Notes: generated by a model from the sequence alone, not told the origin. Numbered from the stretch's first letter, positions 1 through 9,415 are shown. The stretch is DNA of 53,281 nucleotides from Bacteroidales bacterium UBA1035 (GCA_002316835.1 DCEG01000096.1:1-53281); one strand, 5' to 3'. A program made the numbers and translations.

Positions 1-368
1 GAGGTGGTTGCATAATTCGTTCGGTATTTTTAGGCGATATTGAAAAAGCTTTCAGAAATAATCCGAAACTCGAAAACTTATTGTTCGATTCATTTTTTAA
101 AAACGCTGTTGAGACGGCACAGGAAAGTTGGCGCAGAGTTTGTGCTACTGCACTCGAGAATGGAATTCCGGTTCCCGCTATAACATCGGCTTTGTGTTAT
201 TTTGATGGTTTCCGTAACGATCGCTTACCGGCCAATTTGCTGCAAGCACAACGCGATTATTTTGGAGCGCACCAATATGAAAGAATAGATAAACCTCGTG
301 GAGAATTCTTCCATACAGACTGGACCGGTCGCGGTGGCAGTACTGCTTCATCAACGTATCAAGTATAA
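1..368 (+). CDS. gnd: 6-phosphogluconate dehydrogenase, C-terminal part (cut by window edge)
   Basis: The reading frame is open from base 3 and gives about 121 residues before the stop. It begins inside the conserved GGCIIRS motif of the all-helical C-terminal domain and ends with the family's typical tail (GRGGSTASSTYQV). Intact enzymes of this family oxidatively decarboxylate 6-phosphogluconate to ribulose 5-phosphate with NADP+ in the cytosolic pentose phosphate pathway. The N-terminal Rossmann domain and active-site lysine lie outside the window, so integrity cannot be judged. The next gene, a LarA-like epimerase, starts 56 bases downstream on the same strand and may be co-transcribed. 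Confidence 0.93.
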   Translation, partial: GGCIIRSVFLGDIEKAFRNNPKLENLLFDSFFKNAVETAQESWRRVCATALENGIPVPAITSALCYFDGFRNDRLPANLLQAQRDYFGAHQYERIDKPRGEFFHTDWTGRGGSTASSTYQV

Positions 369-424
369 AATATTCAAATCAAACGGAGCGACTTTGAGTC
401 GCTCCGTGTGTATAAGCAAATAAA

Positions 425-1711
425 ATGATTTATTACCAAAACGGCTCTGCCACACATAATTTGTCACGTAATGACTTGGAATTAGGTCTTCGTGAAGCAT
501 TAGATAAACTGGGTAGCAAACGAAAAGTTCTGGCAATTCCACCCGACTATACTCGTCTACCCAGTCGTGCAGGAGAATTGACAGAAATAGCATGGAATTA
601 TTACGGTGATAAGTTAACTGATATCCTGCCGGCTTTAGGGACACATACGCCAATGACTGGTGAGCAGATCGCACACATGTTTGGAAAAACTCCCACCAAC
701 CTGATTCGTATTCATGATTGGCGAAACGACGTGAGCACACTGGGCAGAATTTCGGTAGAAATCGTAGAAGAGGTTTCAGAATATAAAGTGCATTTCGATT
801 GGCCGGTTCAGGTAAATAAATTGCTGGTCGAAGGAAACTTTGACCTCATTCTCTCTATCGGGCAAGTGGTTCCGCACGAAGTAGTGGGAATGGCCAATTA
901 CAACAAGAACGTTTTCGTGGGAACGGGTGGTGCCGAAGCGATCAATAAGAGTCATTACGTGGGAGCAGTTTACGGAATGGAACGAATGATGGGACGTGCC
1001 GACACACCTGTTAGAAGATTGTTTAATTACGCTTCCGAAAATTTTGCGAAACATCTTCCAATTCTATATGTGCTTACAGTGGTGGGTGTAAACCAAGAAG
1101 GAAAACAACAAACATATGGATTATTTGTGGGAGATGATTTTGATGTTTTTGATTTGGCCGCTAAACTTTCGCTGGAAGTCAATTTTCAGATGGTTGAAAG
1201 GCCATTGAGAAAAGTGCTTGTCTGGCTGGATCCTACAGAATTCAAAAGTACATGGCTCGGTAATAAGTCTATTTACAGAACCCGCATGGCTATTGCCGAC
1301 GGTGGCGAACTTATAGTACTCGCACCTGCATTGAAAGAATTTGGTGAAGATAAAGAAATAGATCGGTTAATCAGGAAATATGGTTATTTCGGAACACCAA
1401 AAACCTTGAAAGCTGTTGAAGAAAACGAAGAATTACGAAATAATCTGGGGGCGGCGGCACACTTAATTCACGGCTCATCTGAAGGTAGATTTTCGATCAC
1501 CTACTGTCCCGGGAAAAAGACTGAAAATCTCTCCAGACAGGAGATTGAAAGTGTTGGTTTTCAATATGCCGATATCGATGAAATGATGCAGAAATATAAT
1601 TTCCAACATCTGAAAGAAGGATTCAATACTCTGCCAGACGGAGAAGAGGTATACTATATTTCAAGTCCGGCCTTGGGATTGTGGGCGCACAGGGATAGGT
1701 TCGATTATTGA
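425..1711 (+). CDS. LarA-family nickel-pincer 2-hydroxyacid racemase/epimerase homologue
   Basis: The 428-residue protein has the LarA N-terminal (DUF2088) and C-terminal domain arrangement and normal family length. Residues matching the known LarA catalytic and cofactor positions can be seen: D41 and R44 in PDYTRLP, H74 in GTHTP, H151 in VVPHEVVG, K161 (the lysine that would carry the nickel-pincer cofactor) and H177. LarA enzymes interconvert alpha-hydroxyacid stereoisomers by hydride transfer to a pyridinium-3-thioamide-5-thiocarboxylate nickel cofactor made by LarB, LarC and LarE, none of which is in the window. The substrate need not be lactate, because family members act on malate, phenyllactate and sugar acids. 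Its place directly behind gnd suggests a gluconate-type sugar acid, which is inference only. There is no signal peptide, so it should be cytosolic. Confidence 0.85.
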   Translation: MIYYQNGSATHNLSRNDLELGLREALDKLGSKRKVLAIPPDYTRLPSRAGELTEIAWNYYGDKLTDILPALGTHTPMTGEQIAHMFGKTPTNLIRIHDWRNDVSTLGRISVEIVEEVSEYKVHFDWPVQVNKLLVEGNFDLILSIGQVVPHEVVGMANYNKNVFVGTGGAEAINKSHYVGAVYGMERMMGRADTPVRRLFNYASENFAKHLPILYVLTVVGVNQEGKQQTYGLFVGDDFDVFDLAAKLSLEVNFQMVERPLRKVLVWLDPTEFKSTWLGNKSIYRTRMAIADGGELIVLAPALKEFGEDKEIDRLIRKYGYFGTPKTLKAVEENEELRNNLGAAAHLIHGSSEGRFSITYCPGKKTENLSRQEIESVGFQYADIDEMMQKYNFQHLKEGFNTLPDGEEVYYISSPALGLWAHRDRFDY

Positions 1712-2265
1712 GATTTATATTCCGGTTTCTGTATACCGGCAAATAGTCTGATGTGGTAGATTCCGTGATCTTTTGAATAGACGGTTCAAGTCGGTATCTT
1801 GAAGCTTATTTCATTGTGCAATTAATTAATCTCAGAATTACTCATAAATGATAAAAGCTTATTATTTTCAACCAATAAGATGAGCTGATAATCACCTTGT
1901 TGTCAAATTCTTACGTCAATGCTAAATCACCCTCTGAAAATACTTCGATATTGCTTACGACTAACTTTTGTTTAAAACTTTTAAATATCTAAACTCCCTT
2001 GACTTAGCTATGGAGATACCAAGTAATATTTAAAATGATTAATTGTATCATTAGATTTTTCCGGTAATCTGTTTCTTAAATTCAGTTGCTCATGCATTGA
2101 CCTGTTAAAATATCTGTAGATATCAAAATAGCAAATATAGTACATTCCATTGCAAATACAATACTGGTATTTAACGAATTTATTTTATTTTTTTGTAATA
2201 ATAATTTAATGTATGTGATTATCCAAGAAAGTATGTCCTTTTAAATGATTTAATATCTAAAAACA
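1712..2265. other. intergenic region upstream of the glycan-utilisation locus
   Basis: 554 bases of AT-rich DNA without a convincing gene. A short CCGGT/ACCGG inverted repeat lies about 20 bases after the larA-like stop but has no T-run. The nearest thing to a Bacteroidota -7 box is a TAACTTTTG near 1971, one base longer than TAnnTTTG. I therefore cannot place the promoter of the DUF2264 operon, although this region must contain it or read-through control. Confidence 0.5.
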
Positions 2266-4320
2266 ATGAAAAAGAAGTTCGAAATTATAAACCCTGATCT
2301 GAATTTAAGCCCCATGACGGGAATGACCAGAGAGCACTATATTGATTGTGCAAAATATCTCTTGGAGAGAGCTTTTACCCATGTTACTTCCATAAATCAG
2401 CATCTTAGTTTTCCAACTGTTCCGGGTAAAACTTACCCTCAGCCAAATGCACCGGAGTGGCGTTATCGAGCAGCCGATTTTGAGGCCTTGGAACGGACTT
2501 TTACATTGGCAGGTCCCTTGATTCATATTGATCCGGAAACTTCCATCAACGGAATAAATTTACGGGATTATTATGCTTTGCACTTCTACAGGGCTTTTAC
2601 CCCCGGAAACCCAAACTCCATACCTTTTCCGGAGGAGTTACCCGACTCAAATTATCAATTTACCTGTGAGTTCGGAGGATTATTCAAAACGTTGCTTCTT
2701 ATGCCGGATACTATCTGGTCTCAATACACTGAGGAGCAGAAGAACGAGATGGTGACAACCATTTCAAAATGGGGTCATCACAGAACAACGCAGAATAATT
2801 GGCGTATTTTTAATATCACCACTCTTTCATTTTTAAAGAAACATGGGTATGAAATTGATGATGAATTGTTGAAAAGTCATTTGCTGTGGATAGCATCTTA
2901 CCATTCGGGAAACGGATGGTATTTGGAGCAAACTTATAATTATTACTCCATTAGTCTTTTTATTGTCTATACTACCATATGGAACAGGACATTCGGAGAT
3001 GAATACTATCCTGAAATTTCCGAAATAATTGAGAGGTCTGCCCAGAAGCTGATGGAATCACTGCCCAGTTTTTTCGGTCGTGATGGGTACATCAACATGT
3101 GGTCACGAAGTATATGTTACAGAACATGGGTATCGGGTGCTTTTCCGGTAGCTTTCCTGCTTAAAAATCCAAATCTAATAGATCCGGGATGGGCCAGACG
3201 GCTTTGTTCAGGTTCATTGTTGCAGTTTGTAACCCGCGAAGAATTTTATTATAATGAGATTCCGAGCCTTGGTTTTTATGGGCAAAGGGAATATATGGTT
3301 CAAAACTATAGCTGTGCCGGCAGTCCGTTTTTAATGTTTTTGCCTTTTATCTGTCTTGCACTACCCGAAAATTCACCGTTTTGGACCGCAAAGGAGAATG
3401 ATGGTTTTTGGGAATCACTTGGAAATGATTCAAAAAAAGTAATACTTAATAATCCCGGTCTTGTGTTGGTAAATCATGGGAAAAATGGGACTTCGGAAAT
3501 TATCCCGGGAAAGGTGTATTATGATGATCCCAATTATTCAAAACTATCTTATAATACCCATTTCCCCTGGGAAGATCATAACCCCGATGGAGGAACTGCT
3601 ATGGAATATAGTTTTCGCAGTTTGGATCCCAGGGACGTGAGAGGTGACGATGTGAATTTTTATCTCACCGGCTTGACTGTTGACAACGATGCACTGCAAA
3701 ATCAGAAATTTACAATTTCTCAAAGCATGTTGTACAACGGGGTAATAGACAATGTACTTTATCGTCAGGCTATCATGCGTAAACCTCCCAATAACGGAGT
3801 GGGTTACATTATTGATCTTGCAGAAATTACCATTCCCGGAGGAGTTATCAGAGTAGACCGCACCCGCCTGGCTTTTGAGTACGAGATTACTCTCGGACAC
3901 TATGGTTTGCCTCACCTGGATGGTAAAAATGCTGTTGTTGACCAATTCGAAGAAAACGGAAGGAAGATGATTACGGCTACAATTCCGGGAAGAAGTTTAG
4001 CGTTGATATCATATAGTGGCTGGGATCAGCTTGAAAGCTTAGTTCACTCTAACCACAATGCCGAGGCAGATGAAAGCACGGTGATCTTTGCCAGAAAAAA
4101 ACGTTTGGATAAGAATCCGCCTATGGAGTTGTTAATAACGGTTATGTTGCACAAAATGAATGATAGTGCATGGAGCCTGGAAGAGTTAAATCCGATAAAG
4201 GATATAGAGATAATGGAAGTAACGACCAACTATTCAACGTTAGGTGCAATTATTACTCTGTCTGACAACAGTAAATTCAAAATTGATTTTCAGGAGATCG
4301 ATGGAAGAAGAAGCTGTTAA
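2266..4320 (+). CDS. DUF2264 family protein, putative carbohydrate-active enzyme
   Basis: The 684-residue protein resembles DUF2264 proteins: a long helical N-terminal half rich in aromatic residues (likely an alpha/alpha toroid, about residues 10-380) and a beta-rich C-terminal part (about 400-680). No signal peptide or lipobox is visible (start MKKKFEIINP), so it is predicted to be cytoplasmic, unlike the exported proteins that follow. This architecture resembles polysaccharide lyases and GH88/GH105-like unsaturated uronyl hydrolases. DUF2264-type proteins often sit in polysaccharide utilisation loci, and some related proteins have been placed in glycoside hydrolase families. The reaction here is not known. 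It leads a run of five plus-strand genes with a 64-base gap to the next, so it is probably the first gene of an operon reaching 9373. Confidence 0.75.
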   Translation: MKKKFEIINPDLNLSPMTGMTREHYIDCAKYLLERAFTHVTSINQHLSFPTVPGKTYPQPNAPEWRYRAADFEALERTFTLAGPLIHIDPETSINGINLRDYYALHFYRAFTPGNPNSIPFPEELPDSNYQFTCEFGGLFKTLLLMPDTIWSQYTEEQKNEMVTTISKWGHHRTTQNNWRIFNITTLSFLKKHGYEIDDELLKSHLLWIASYHSGNGWYLEQTYNYYSISLFIVYTTIWNRTFGDEYYPEISEIIERSAQKLMESLPSFFGRDGYINMWSRSICYRTWVSGAFPVAFLLKNPNLIDPGWARRLCSGSLLQFVTREEFYYNEIPSLGFYGQREYMVQNYSCAGSPFLMFLPFICLALPENSPFWTAKENDGFWESLGNDSKKVILNNPGLVLVNHGKNGTSEIIPGKVYYDDPNYSKLSYNTHFPWEDHNPDGGTAMEYSFRSLDPRDVRGDDVNFYLTGLTVDNDALQNQKFTISQSMLYNGVIDNVLYRQAIMRKPPNNGVGYIIDLAEITIPGGVIRVDRTRLAFEYEITLGHYGLPHLDGKNAVVDQFEENGRKMITATIPGRSLALISYSGWDQLESLVHSNHNAEADESTVIFARKKRLDKNPPMELLITVMLHKMNDSAWSLEELNPIKDIEIMEVTTNYSTLGAIITLSDNSKFKIDFQEIDGRRSC

Positions 4321-4384
4321 CAAACAGTGATTACTTATTTTTAATAAAAAATGAGTAATAAAATACGAACTTAAATTTAACAAA

Positions 4385-5641
4385 ATGAAGTACTTAATTT
4401 TTTTACTGATTTCACTATTTTCAACACAACTGATGGCGCAGAAAACAGTAAGTTTTTCGCTAAAAGCAGATAAAGATTATTTAGATGTTCCGGTTTCCTT
4501 TTCACTGGATAATGTTGATTACAATATCGACAGCCTTAATCTTAATTTGTATGAAGTTGCAAAATCGGGTGAGAAGTTGATCCCTAGTCAGTTGGAGTTG
4601 GGACATACGGCACGTATTTGGTTTATGCTTGAAGGAGTTTTCGCAAAAAATTCTACACGAAAATTCGTTTTAAAATTGAATGAAAAGGAATCTTCTCAAA
4701 AAACCGATGAGAATATTCAAATTAAAAAATCAGATGGAAACGTTACGTTGTTTTCGAAGGAAAAACCTGTGTTGAGTTATCGCTATGAAACTATGTATCC
4801 ACCTGCAGGAGTGAACCCGCTGTTCAAAAGATCCGGGTTTGTTCATCCTTTATGGTCTCCGCAGGGAGAGATGTTATCTCGTGTACAACCATCCGATCAT
4901 TACCACCACTATGGCATTTGGGGGCCATGGACGTTGACACATATCGGCGATAGAAAAGTTGATTTCTGGAATCTTGCCGACGGAGAAGGAACGGTAAAGT
5001 TTGCCGGCTTTTTATCCGAAACCTCGGGTACAGTTTTTTCCGGATTTAAAGCGCTTCAGCAACACATTGACTTCGGAGGAAAAGGTCCGGATCAGATTGC
5101 AATGAACGAAGTATTGGATGTCAGAGTATGGAATAGCGGAAAAGGAGTTTGGATAATTGATTATACAACTTCTGTCAACACGTCATTAGATAATGGAATT
5201 ATGCTTGACGCATACAGATACGGAGGAGGAATAGGTTTCCGGGCAACAGAGAAGTGGACGAAAGATAATTGTACTGTATTGACGTCGGAAGGAAAGACCA
5301 GAGTTGATGCCGATGGAAGTAATGCACGATGGTGTATAGTAGAAGGAGAATCCGGAACTCCCGAAGGCAGATCAGGCATTTTGTTTTTAAGCCATCCGTC
5401 AAATCGTGCTCATCCCGAGCCTATGCGCGTATGGCCTCTTGATGGAAACGGAGGACGAGGCGACATGTTTTTCGAATTTACTCCAATCCGGCATAAATCA
5501 TGGGAGTTGAAAAAAGGGAGCAATTATGTACTGAAGTATAGAATGATAGTCTTCGATGGTAAAATCGATGAAAAAACCGCAGAAATGTATTGGCTTAGCT
5601 TCTCGTCATCTCCAAAAATTGAAAATGAATCAACCAAATAA
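4385..5641 (+). CDS. DUF6807 (PmoA-like) secreted protein, copy 1
   Basis: The 418-residue protein begins with a clear Sec signal peptide (MKYLIFLLISLFSTQLMAQ, cleavage about residue 19). The body matches the DUF6807 or 'PmoA family' proteins of Bacteroidota and Planctomycetota: a histidine cluster in PSDHYHHYGIWGPW, then LSHPSNRAHPEP and a terminal block with WELKKGSNYVLKYRMIVFDG. The Pfam nickname refers to methane oxygenase, but nothing here suggests a monooxygenase. The family is recurrently found with Gfo/Idh/MocA and DUF1080 genes, so a role in keto-sugar or glycoside processing is plausible but unproven. It is followed after 8 bases by a divergent paralogue and is probably periplasmic. 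Confidence 0.8.
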   Translation: MKYLIFLLISLFSTQLMAQKTVSFSLKADKDYLDVPVSFSLDNVDYNIDSLNLNLYEVAKSGEKLIPSQLELGHTARIWFMLEGVFAKNSTRKFVLKLNEKESSQKTDENIQIKKSDGNVTLFSKEKPVLSYRYETMYPPAGVNPLFKRSGFVHPLWSPQGEMLSRVQPSDHYHHYGIWGPWTLTHIGDRKVDFWNLADGEGTVKFAGFLSETSGTVFSGFKALQQHIDFGGKGPDQIAMNEVLDVRVWNSGKGVWIIDYTTSVNTSLDNGIMLDAYRYGGGIGFRATEKWTKDNCTVLTSEGKTRVDADGSNARWCIVEGESGTPEGRSGILFLSHPSNRAHPEPMRVWPLDGNGGRGDMFFEFTPIRHKSWELKKGSNYVLKYRMIVFDGKIDEKTAEMYWLSFSSSPKIENESTK

Positions 5642-5649
5642 CAAAATCT

Positions 5650-6543
5650 ATGAAAAAAAATGTAATTTTTATACTACTGATGATCTCTTTCTTTCCCGTA
5701 GTTCATTCTCAGTCAAAACTAACCGCGGAAAAGGTTGGAGATAAAATTGAAATCAGGATAAATGGAAATCTTTTTACAAGTTATATTCTATCTGAATTTG
5801 AAAAATATCCATTTTTTTATCCGGTTAACGGACCTTCGAATGCATCGGTGACTTCTTTCCGGAATGCCAATTACCCTCATCACAGCTCGTTGTTCTTCGG
5901 TTGTGACAAGGTTAATGGAGGCAATTATTGGCAAGAGGGATTAAAAGATGGGCAAATAATTTCGCTGCGTGCAGATATTGTAGAAACAGGAGGCAGCAGG
6001 GTAGTTATCGAGAACGAATGTATCTGGAGGCGTCCGGGAGCCGATTCGCCAATCAAGGACAAACGCATAATTACCATTTCAGCCCCCTCAAAAGATAAAT
6101 TCCAAATCGATTTCGATGTTACCATGGAGATGCTCATGGATGTGGTCATCGATAAAACAAACCATTCGCTCTTCAGCGGAAGGATGGATCCCGATTTGGC
6201 GGTAATTAACGGTGGAGTTATGATTAATGCAGAAGGAGAAACCGGAGAAAAGGGTACTTTCGGGAAAAGTTCACCATGGATCGATTGTTATGGCAAAAGA
6301 TTGGAGAAAATAGAAGGGATGGCCATTATGCAGCATCCATCAAATGATTGGTATCCTGCTCCTTGGTTTACCCGTGATTATGGTTTCTTTTCACCCACTC
6401 CGATGTATTGGCCTAAAAACGATAAAAATACAACCTTAAAGAAAGGACAATTAATAAAACTTAGATATAGGGTTCTCGTTCACTCGGGCAACCATATTGA
6501 GGCAGGTATTGCTCAGGAATTTGAGAAATATAAATCAGAATAA
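5650..6543 (+). CDS. DUF6807 (PmoA-like) secreted protein, copy 2
   Basis: The 297-residue protein has a Sec signal peptide (about residues 1-20, ending VVHSQ) and the same core as its upstream neighbour without about 100 N-terminal residues. The shared elements are a histidine pair in NYPHHSSLFFGCD, the string QHPSNDWYPAP, and LKKGQLIKLRYRVLVHSG near the end. It therefore looks like a diverged tandem paralogue that may act on a related substrate or form a heteromer with copy 1. It ends 13 bases before the next gene, a Tat-exported oxidoreductase, which makes a shared transcript likely. No biochemical function can be assigned from the sequence. The conserved His-His pair is a candidate metal-binding or general acid/base site. 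Confidence 0.8.
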   Translation: MKKNVIFILLMISFFPVVHSQSKLTAEKVGDKIEIRINGNLFTSYILSEFEKYPFFYPVNGPSNASVTSFRNANYPHHSSLFFGCDKVNGGNYWQEGLKDGQIISLRADIVETGGSRVVIENECIWRRPGADSPIKDKRIITISAPSKDKFQIDFDVTMEMLMDVVIDKTNHSLFSGRMDPDLAVINGGVMINAEGETGEKGTFGKSSPWIDCYGKRLEKIEGMAIMQHPSNDWYPAPWFTRDYGFFSPTPMYWPKNDKNTTLKKGQLIKLRYRVLVHSGNHIEAGIAQEFEKYKSE

Positions 6544-6556
6544 AAACTTAAATCAA

Positions 6557-7933
6557 ATGGAAAGAAGAATGTTTATTAAAAAAGCAGCAGCAACAGCAGT
6601 AGGTACGGTAGTTTTTCCTACTATCGTTCCCTCGTCCGTGTTCGGAAAAAATGCGCCGAGCAACAAAATTAATATCGGACAAATTGGATTTGGTAGAATC
6701 GCACGAGATCACGACATGGCAGAAACTATAAAATACGACCAGGCTCAGTTCATAGCCGTCTGCGATGTGGATAAAAAAAGACTTCTTGATGGAAAAAAGT
6801 ATATCGACAATTATTATTCAAAGAAAACGGGAAACAGTAAGTATTCAAACGCTAAAATGTATGATGATTTTAAAGAGATGCTTTTGAACAAAGATATCGA
6901 TGCAGTTATCATTAGCACTCCCGATCATCAACATGCGGAGCCTGCGGCGTTGGCGGCACTGGCCAAAAAAGACATTTATTTGCAAAAACCCACATCGCTT
7001 ACGGTTACTGAAGGCAGATTTTTGAGCGATATTGTAAAAAAACAGGGCGTTATCTTTCAGGTTGGTACTCAACAACGTTCTTCACCACAATTCAGAATCG
7101 CAGCGGAATTGGTTAGAAATGGAAGAATAGGTAAGTTGCACACAGTAAAAATAGGATTACCCGGAGATCCGTCCGGACCTGAAGCCGCAGAAATGCCTAT
7201 TCCCAATACTCTAAATTACGATATGTGGCTTGGATCAACCCCGGAAGTTTATTACACCGAAATACGTGTACATCCTCAGGACAATTACGGACGCCCCGGA
7301 TGGTTGAGATGCGAGCAGTTCGGTGCAGGGATGATTACCGGATGGGGACAGCATCATTTTGATTCAGCTGCATGGGGGATGAATACGGAATATACAGGAC
7401 CTATTTCTGTTGAAGCAGTGGCTCAGTTTCCGAAATCGGGATTGTGGGATGTACACGGTGATTTTATGGTAAAGGCCGAATACCAAAACGGCATCACAAT
7501 GTACACCAGCGGAGGATATCCGAACGGTATCCGTTATGAAGGTACGGATGGGTGGATATTTGTTTCGCGCGGGAACTACGTGGCTTCATCAAGCGATCCG
7601 GTAACACAGGCCAATAGTGCAAAAGCATTGGATGCCAGTGATCCGAAGATTTTAACTTCTGAAATAAAAGAAAATGAAATTCATCTCTACAAAAGTGATA
7701 ATCAGCATGGGAACTGGCTCGATTGTATAAAATCGAGAAAAGAGCCTATTTCCCCTGTTGAGATCGGACATCGGGCTTGTACTGTTTGCCTTATCAGCCA
7801 TATCGCTATGAAACTCCCCGGCAAGTTAGAATGGGATCCGAAAACTGAGAAATTTAAGAATAATGAAGTAGCTAATTCAATGTTAAGCCGTCCACAGCGA
7901 TTCCCGTATGGTACAGACTACATCAAAGTTTAA
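6557..7933 (+). CDS. Tat-exported Gfo/Idh/MocA-family oxidoreductase (A)
   Basis: I place the start at 6557 (MERRMFIKKAA, 458 residues) because this gives a complete twin-arginine signal (RRMFIKK followed by a hydrophobic stretch and VFG). An upstream in-frame ATG at 6497 would overlap the previous gene and bury the signal. The NAD(P)-binding Rossmann motif is IGQIGFGRIARDHD. The usual EKP motif reads QKP (YLQKPTSLTVTEG), keeping the catalytic lysine. The C-terminal domain has the GWGQHHFDSAAW motif with the probable catalytic His and Asp. Tat export implies that the enzyme folds around a tightly bound nicotinamide cofactor before crossing the membrane, as Zymomonas glucose-fructose oxidoreductase does. 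A sugar or glycoside substrate is inferred from the neighbours. Confidence 0.87.
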   Translation: MERRMFIKKAAATAVGTVVFPTIVPSSVFGKNAPSNKINIGQIGFGRIARDHDMAETIKYDQAQFIAVCDVDKKRLLDGKKYIDNYYSKKTGNSKYSNAKMYDDFKEMLLNKDIDAVIISTPDHQHAEPAALAALAKKDIYLQKPTSLTVTEGRFLSDIVKKQGVIFQVGTQQRSSPQFRIAAELVRNGRIGKLHTVKIGLPGDPSGPEAAEMPIPNTLNYDMWLGSTPEVYYTEIRVHPQDNYGRPGWLRCEQFGAGMITGWGQHHFDSAAWGMNTEYTGPISVEAVAQFPKSGLWDVHGDFMVKAEYQNGITMYTSGGYPNGIRYEGTDGWIFVSRGNYVASSSDPVTQANSAKALDASDPKILTSEIKENEIHLYKSDNQHGNWLDCIKSRKEPISPVEIGHRACTVCLISHIAMKLPGKLEWDPKTEKFKNNEVANSMLSRPQRFPYGTDYIKV

Positions 7934-7951
7934 TTAATAAGTAATAAATGA

Positions 7952-9373
7952 ATGAAGATATTAATCTATAGCTTGCTTATAATGCTTGGTATTCTTTTAC
8001 TCTTTTCGTGTGATATGCAAAAAGGAAAAAAAGAGATACAATCAAAAACACTGTTTACCGGAAAAGACGGTGAAATTGAATTAGTTGTGTTGAATCCCGG
8101 GCATTTTCATGCAAGTTTGCTGCAGAAGTTCCCTCAGAAGCAAGTGAATGACACTGTATTGGTTTATGCTCCTCAAGGCAATGAACTTGATCAGTATTTA
8201 GCAAGTATCGAAGGGTATAATGATCGTTCTGAAAATCCTACTGTTTGGAATGAAGTAGTGTATTCGGGCTCCGATTATCTTGAAAAAATGCTCGAAGAGA
8301 AAAAAGGAAATGTAGTGATTCTTGCGGGGAATAATCTGAAAAAAACTGATTATATATATCAGGCTATAAATGCAGGATATAATGTGCTTTCGGATAAACC
8401 CATGGCAATTAATACCGAAAATTTCGAATTGCTTAGATCCGCTTACGATAGTGCACGTACACAAGATGTTTACCTCTACGATGTAATGACAGAACGATAC
8501 GAAATTCTAAACACACTTACACGTGAGCTTGTAAACAACAAGGAACTGTTTGGAGAATTACAGGATGGCACTCCTGAAAATCCATCCATTGTGATGGAAA
8601 ATGTTCATCATTTTTACAAAGAGGTTTCAGGCAATGTGCTGGTTCGTCCGGCATGGTTTTATGATGTGGAGCAACAAGGCGAAGGAATGGTTGATGTAGC
8701 TACTCACTTGGTCGACTTAATTAATTGGCAGTGTTTTCCGGATTCTGTTATAGACTACGAAAGAGATGTAAACATAATTTCAGCTAGCCACTGGCCAACA
8801 AAATTAACGCTAAGCGATTTCACCCGGTCAACCAAATTAGAGGTCTTCCCGGATTTTCTTACCAAGTACGTCAATAATTCAGTTCTTGATGTGTATAGCA
8901 ACGGTAGGATCAACTATCAGGTAAAAGGAAAGAATATTGCCGTTACGGCACTTTGGAATTACGAGGCTCCAAAAGGTGGCGGCGATACTTACAGTGCAAC
9001 GATAAAGGGAACAAAAGCAACTGTAGAGATCGTTCAAAACAAAGCAGAAAACTACATCAAACAATTGTATGTACAGAAAGATAAATCAACGGATGAAAAA
9101 GAATTTGAATCAGCAATAACCAAAATTGTCACGCAATTGCAAGAAACGTATCCTTATGTATCTTCTAAACGCATTTCAGGCAGCAGATATCAAATTGTAG
9201 TTCCGGTTGAGTCAAGAAAAGGGCACGAAGATTATTTCGGTTATGTAGCACAAAAATACTTTGGATTTCTTGTGAATAGAAATATGCCCGAATGGGAAAT
9301 CTCTAATACAATAGCCAAATATTACATTACTACCACAGCTTTGGAAATGGCTAGAAATAGCTCAATACCTTAA
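7952..9373 (+). CDS. Lipoprotein Gfo/Idh/MocA-like oxidoreductase with putative oxidoreductase C-terminal domain (B)
   Basis: The 473-residue protein starts with a lipoprotein signal (MKILIYSLLIMLGILLLFSC, lipid-modified Cys at residue 20). The N-terminal part is a diverged Rossmann fold in which the glycine-rich loop is replaced by VLNPGHFHASLL. The EKP motif reads DKP (NVLSDKPMAIN), and a VDVATHLVDLINW motif matches the catalytic His/Asp region. The C-terminal part resembles the Pfam 'putative oxidoreductase C-terminal' domain. The altered nucleotide loop raises the question of whether it binds NAD(P) at all. An out-of-frame ATG lies 4 bases upstream of the chosen start. It is the last gene before a 535-base gap and is likely envelope-anchored. 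Confidence 0.8.
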   Translation: MKILIYSLLIMLGILLLFSCDMQKGKKEIQSKTLFTGKDGEIELVVLNPGHFHASLLQKFPQKQVNDTVLVYAPQGNELDQYLASIEGYNDRSENPTVWNEVVYSGSDYLEKMLEEKKGNVVILAGNNLKKTDYIYQAINAGYNVLSDKPMAINTENFELLRSAYDSARTQDVYLYDVMTERYEILNTLTRELVNNKELFGELQDGTPENPSIVMENVHHFYKEVSGNVLVRPAWFYDVEQQGEGMVDVATHLVDLINWQCFPDSVIDYERDVNIISASHWPTKLTLSDFTRSTKLEVFPDFLTKYVNNSVLDVYSNGRINYQVKGKNIAVTALWNYEAPKGGGDTYSATIKGTKATVEIVQNKAENYIKQLYVQKDKSTDEKEFESAITKIVTQLQETYPYVSSKRISGSRYQIVVPVESRKGHEDYFGYVAQKYFGFLVNRNMPEWEISNTIAKYYITTTALEMARNSSIP

Positions 9374-9415
9374 TTATTATATTGAAAAGATTAATTGAAA
9401 CTTATCTTGAATGAG

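Noticed and set aside
1712..2265. tRNA or small RNA gene in the gap before the glycan locus
   Set aside because: No cloverleaf, T-loop motif or CCA end was found, and the sequence is simply AT-rich.
4385..6543. DUF6807 proteins as methane monooxygenase subunits
   Set aside because: The 'PmoA' label is a name inherited from a family description. These are soluble secreted proteins without the membrane helices or the other subunits of particulate methane monooxygenase.
6497..6556. Longer start for oxidoreductase A
   Set aside because: It overlaps the DUF6807 gene and would place 20 residues before the twin-arginine signal.
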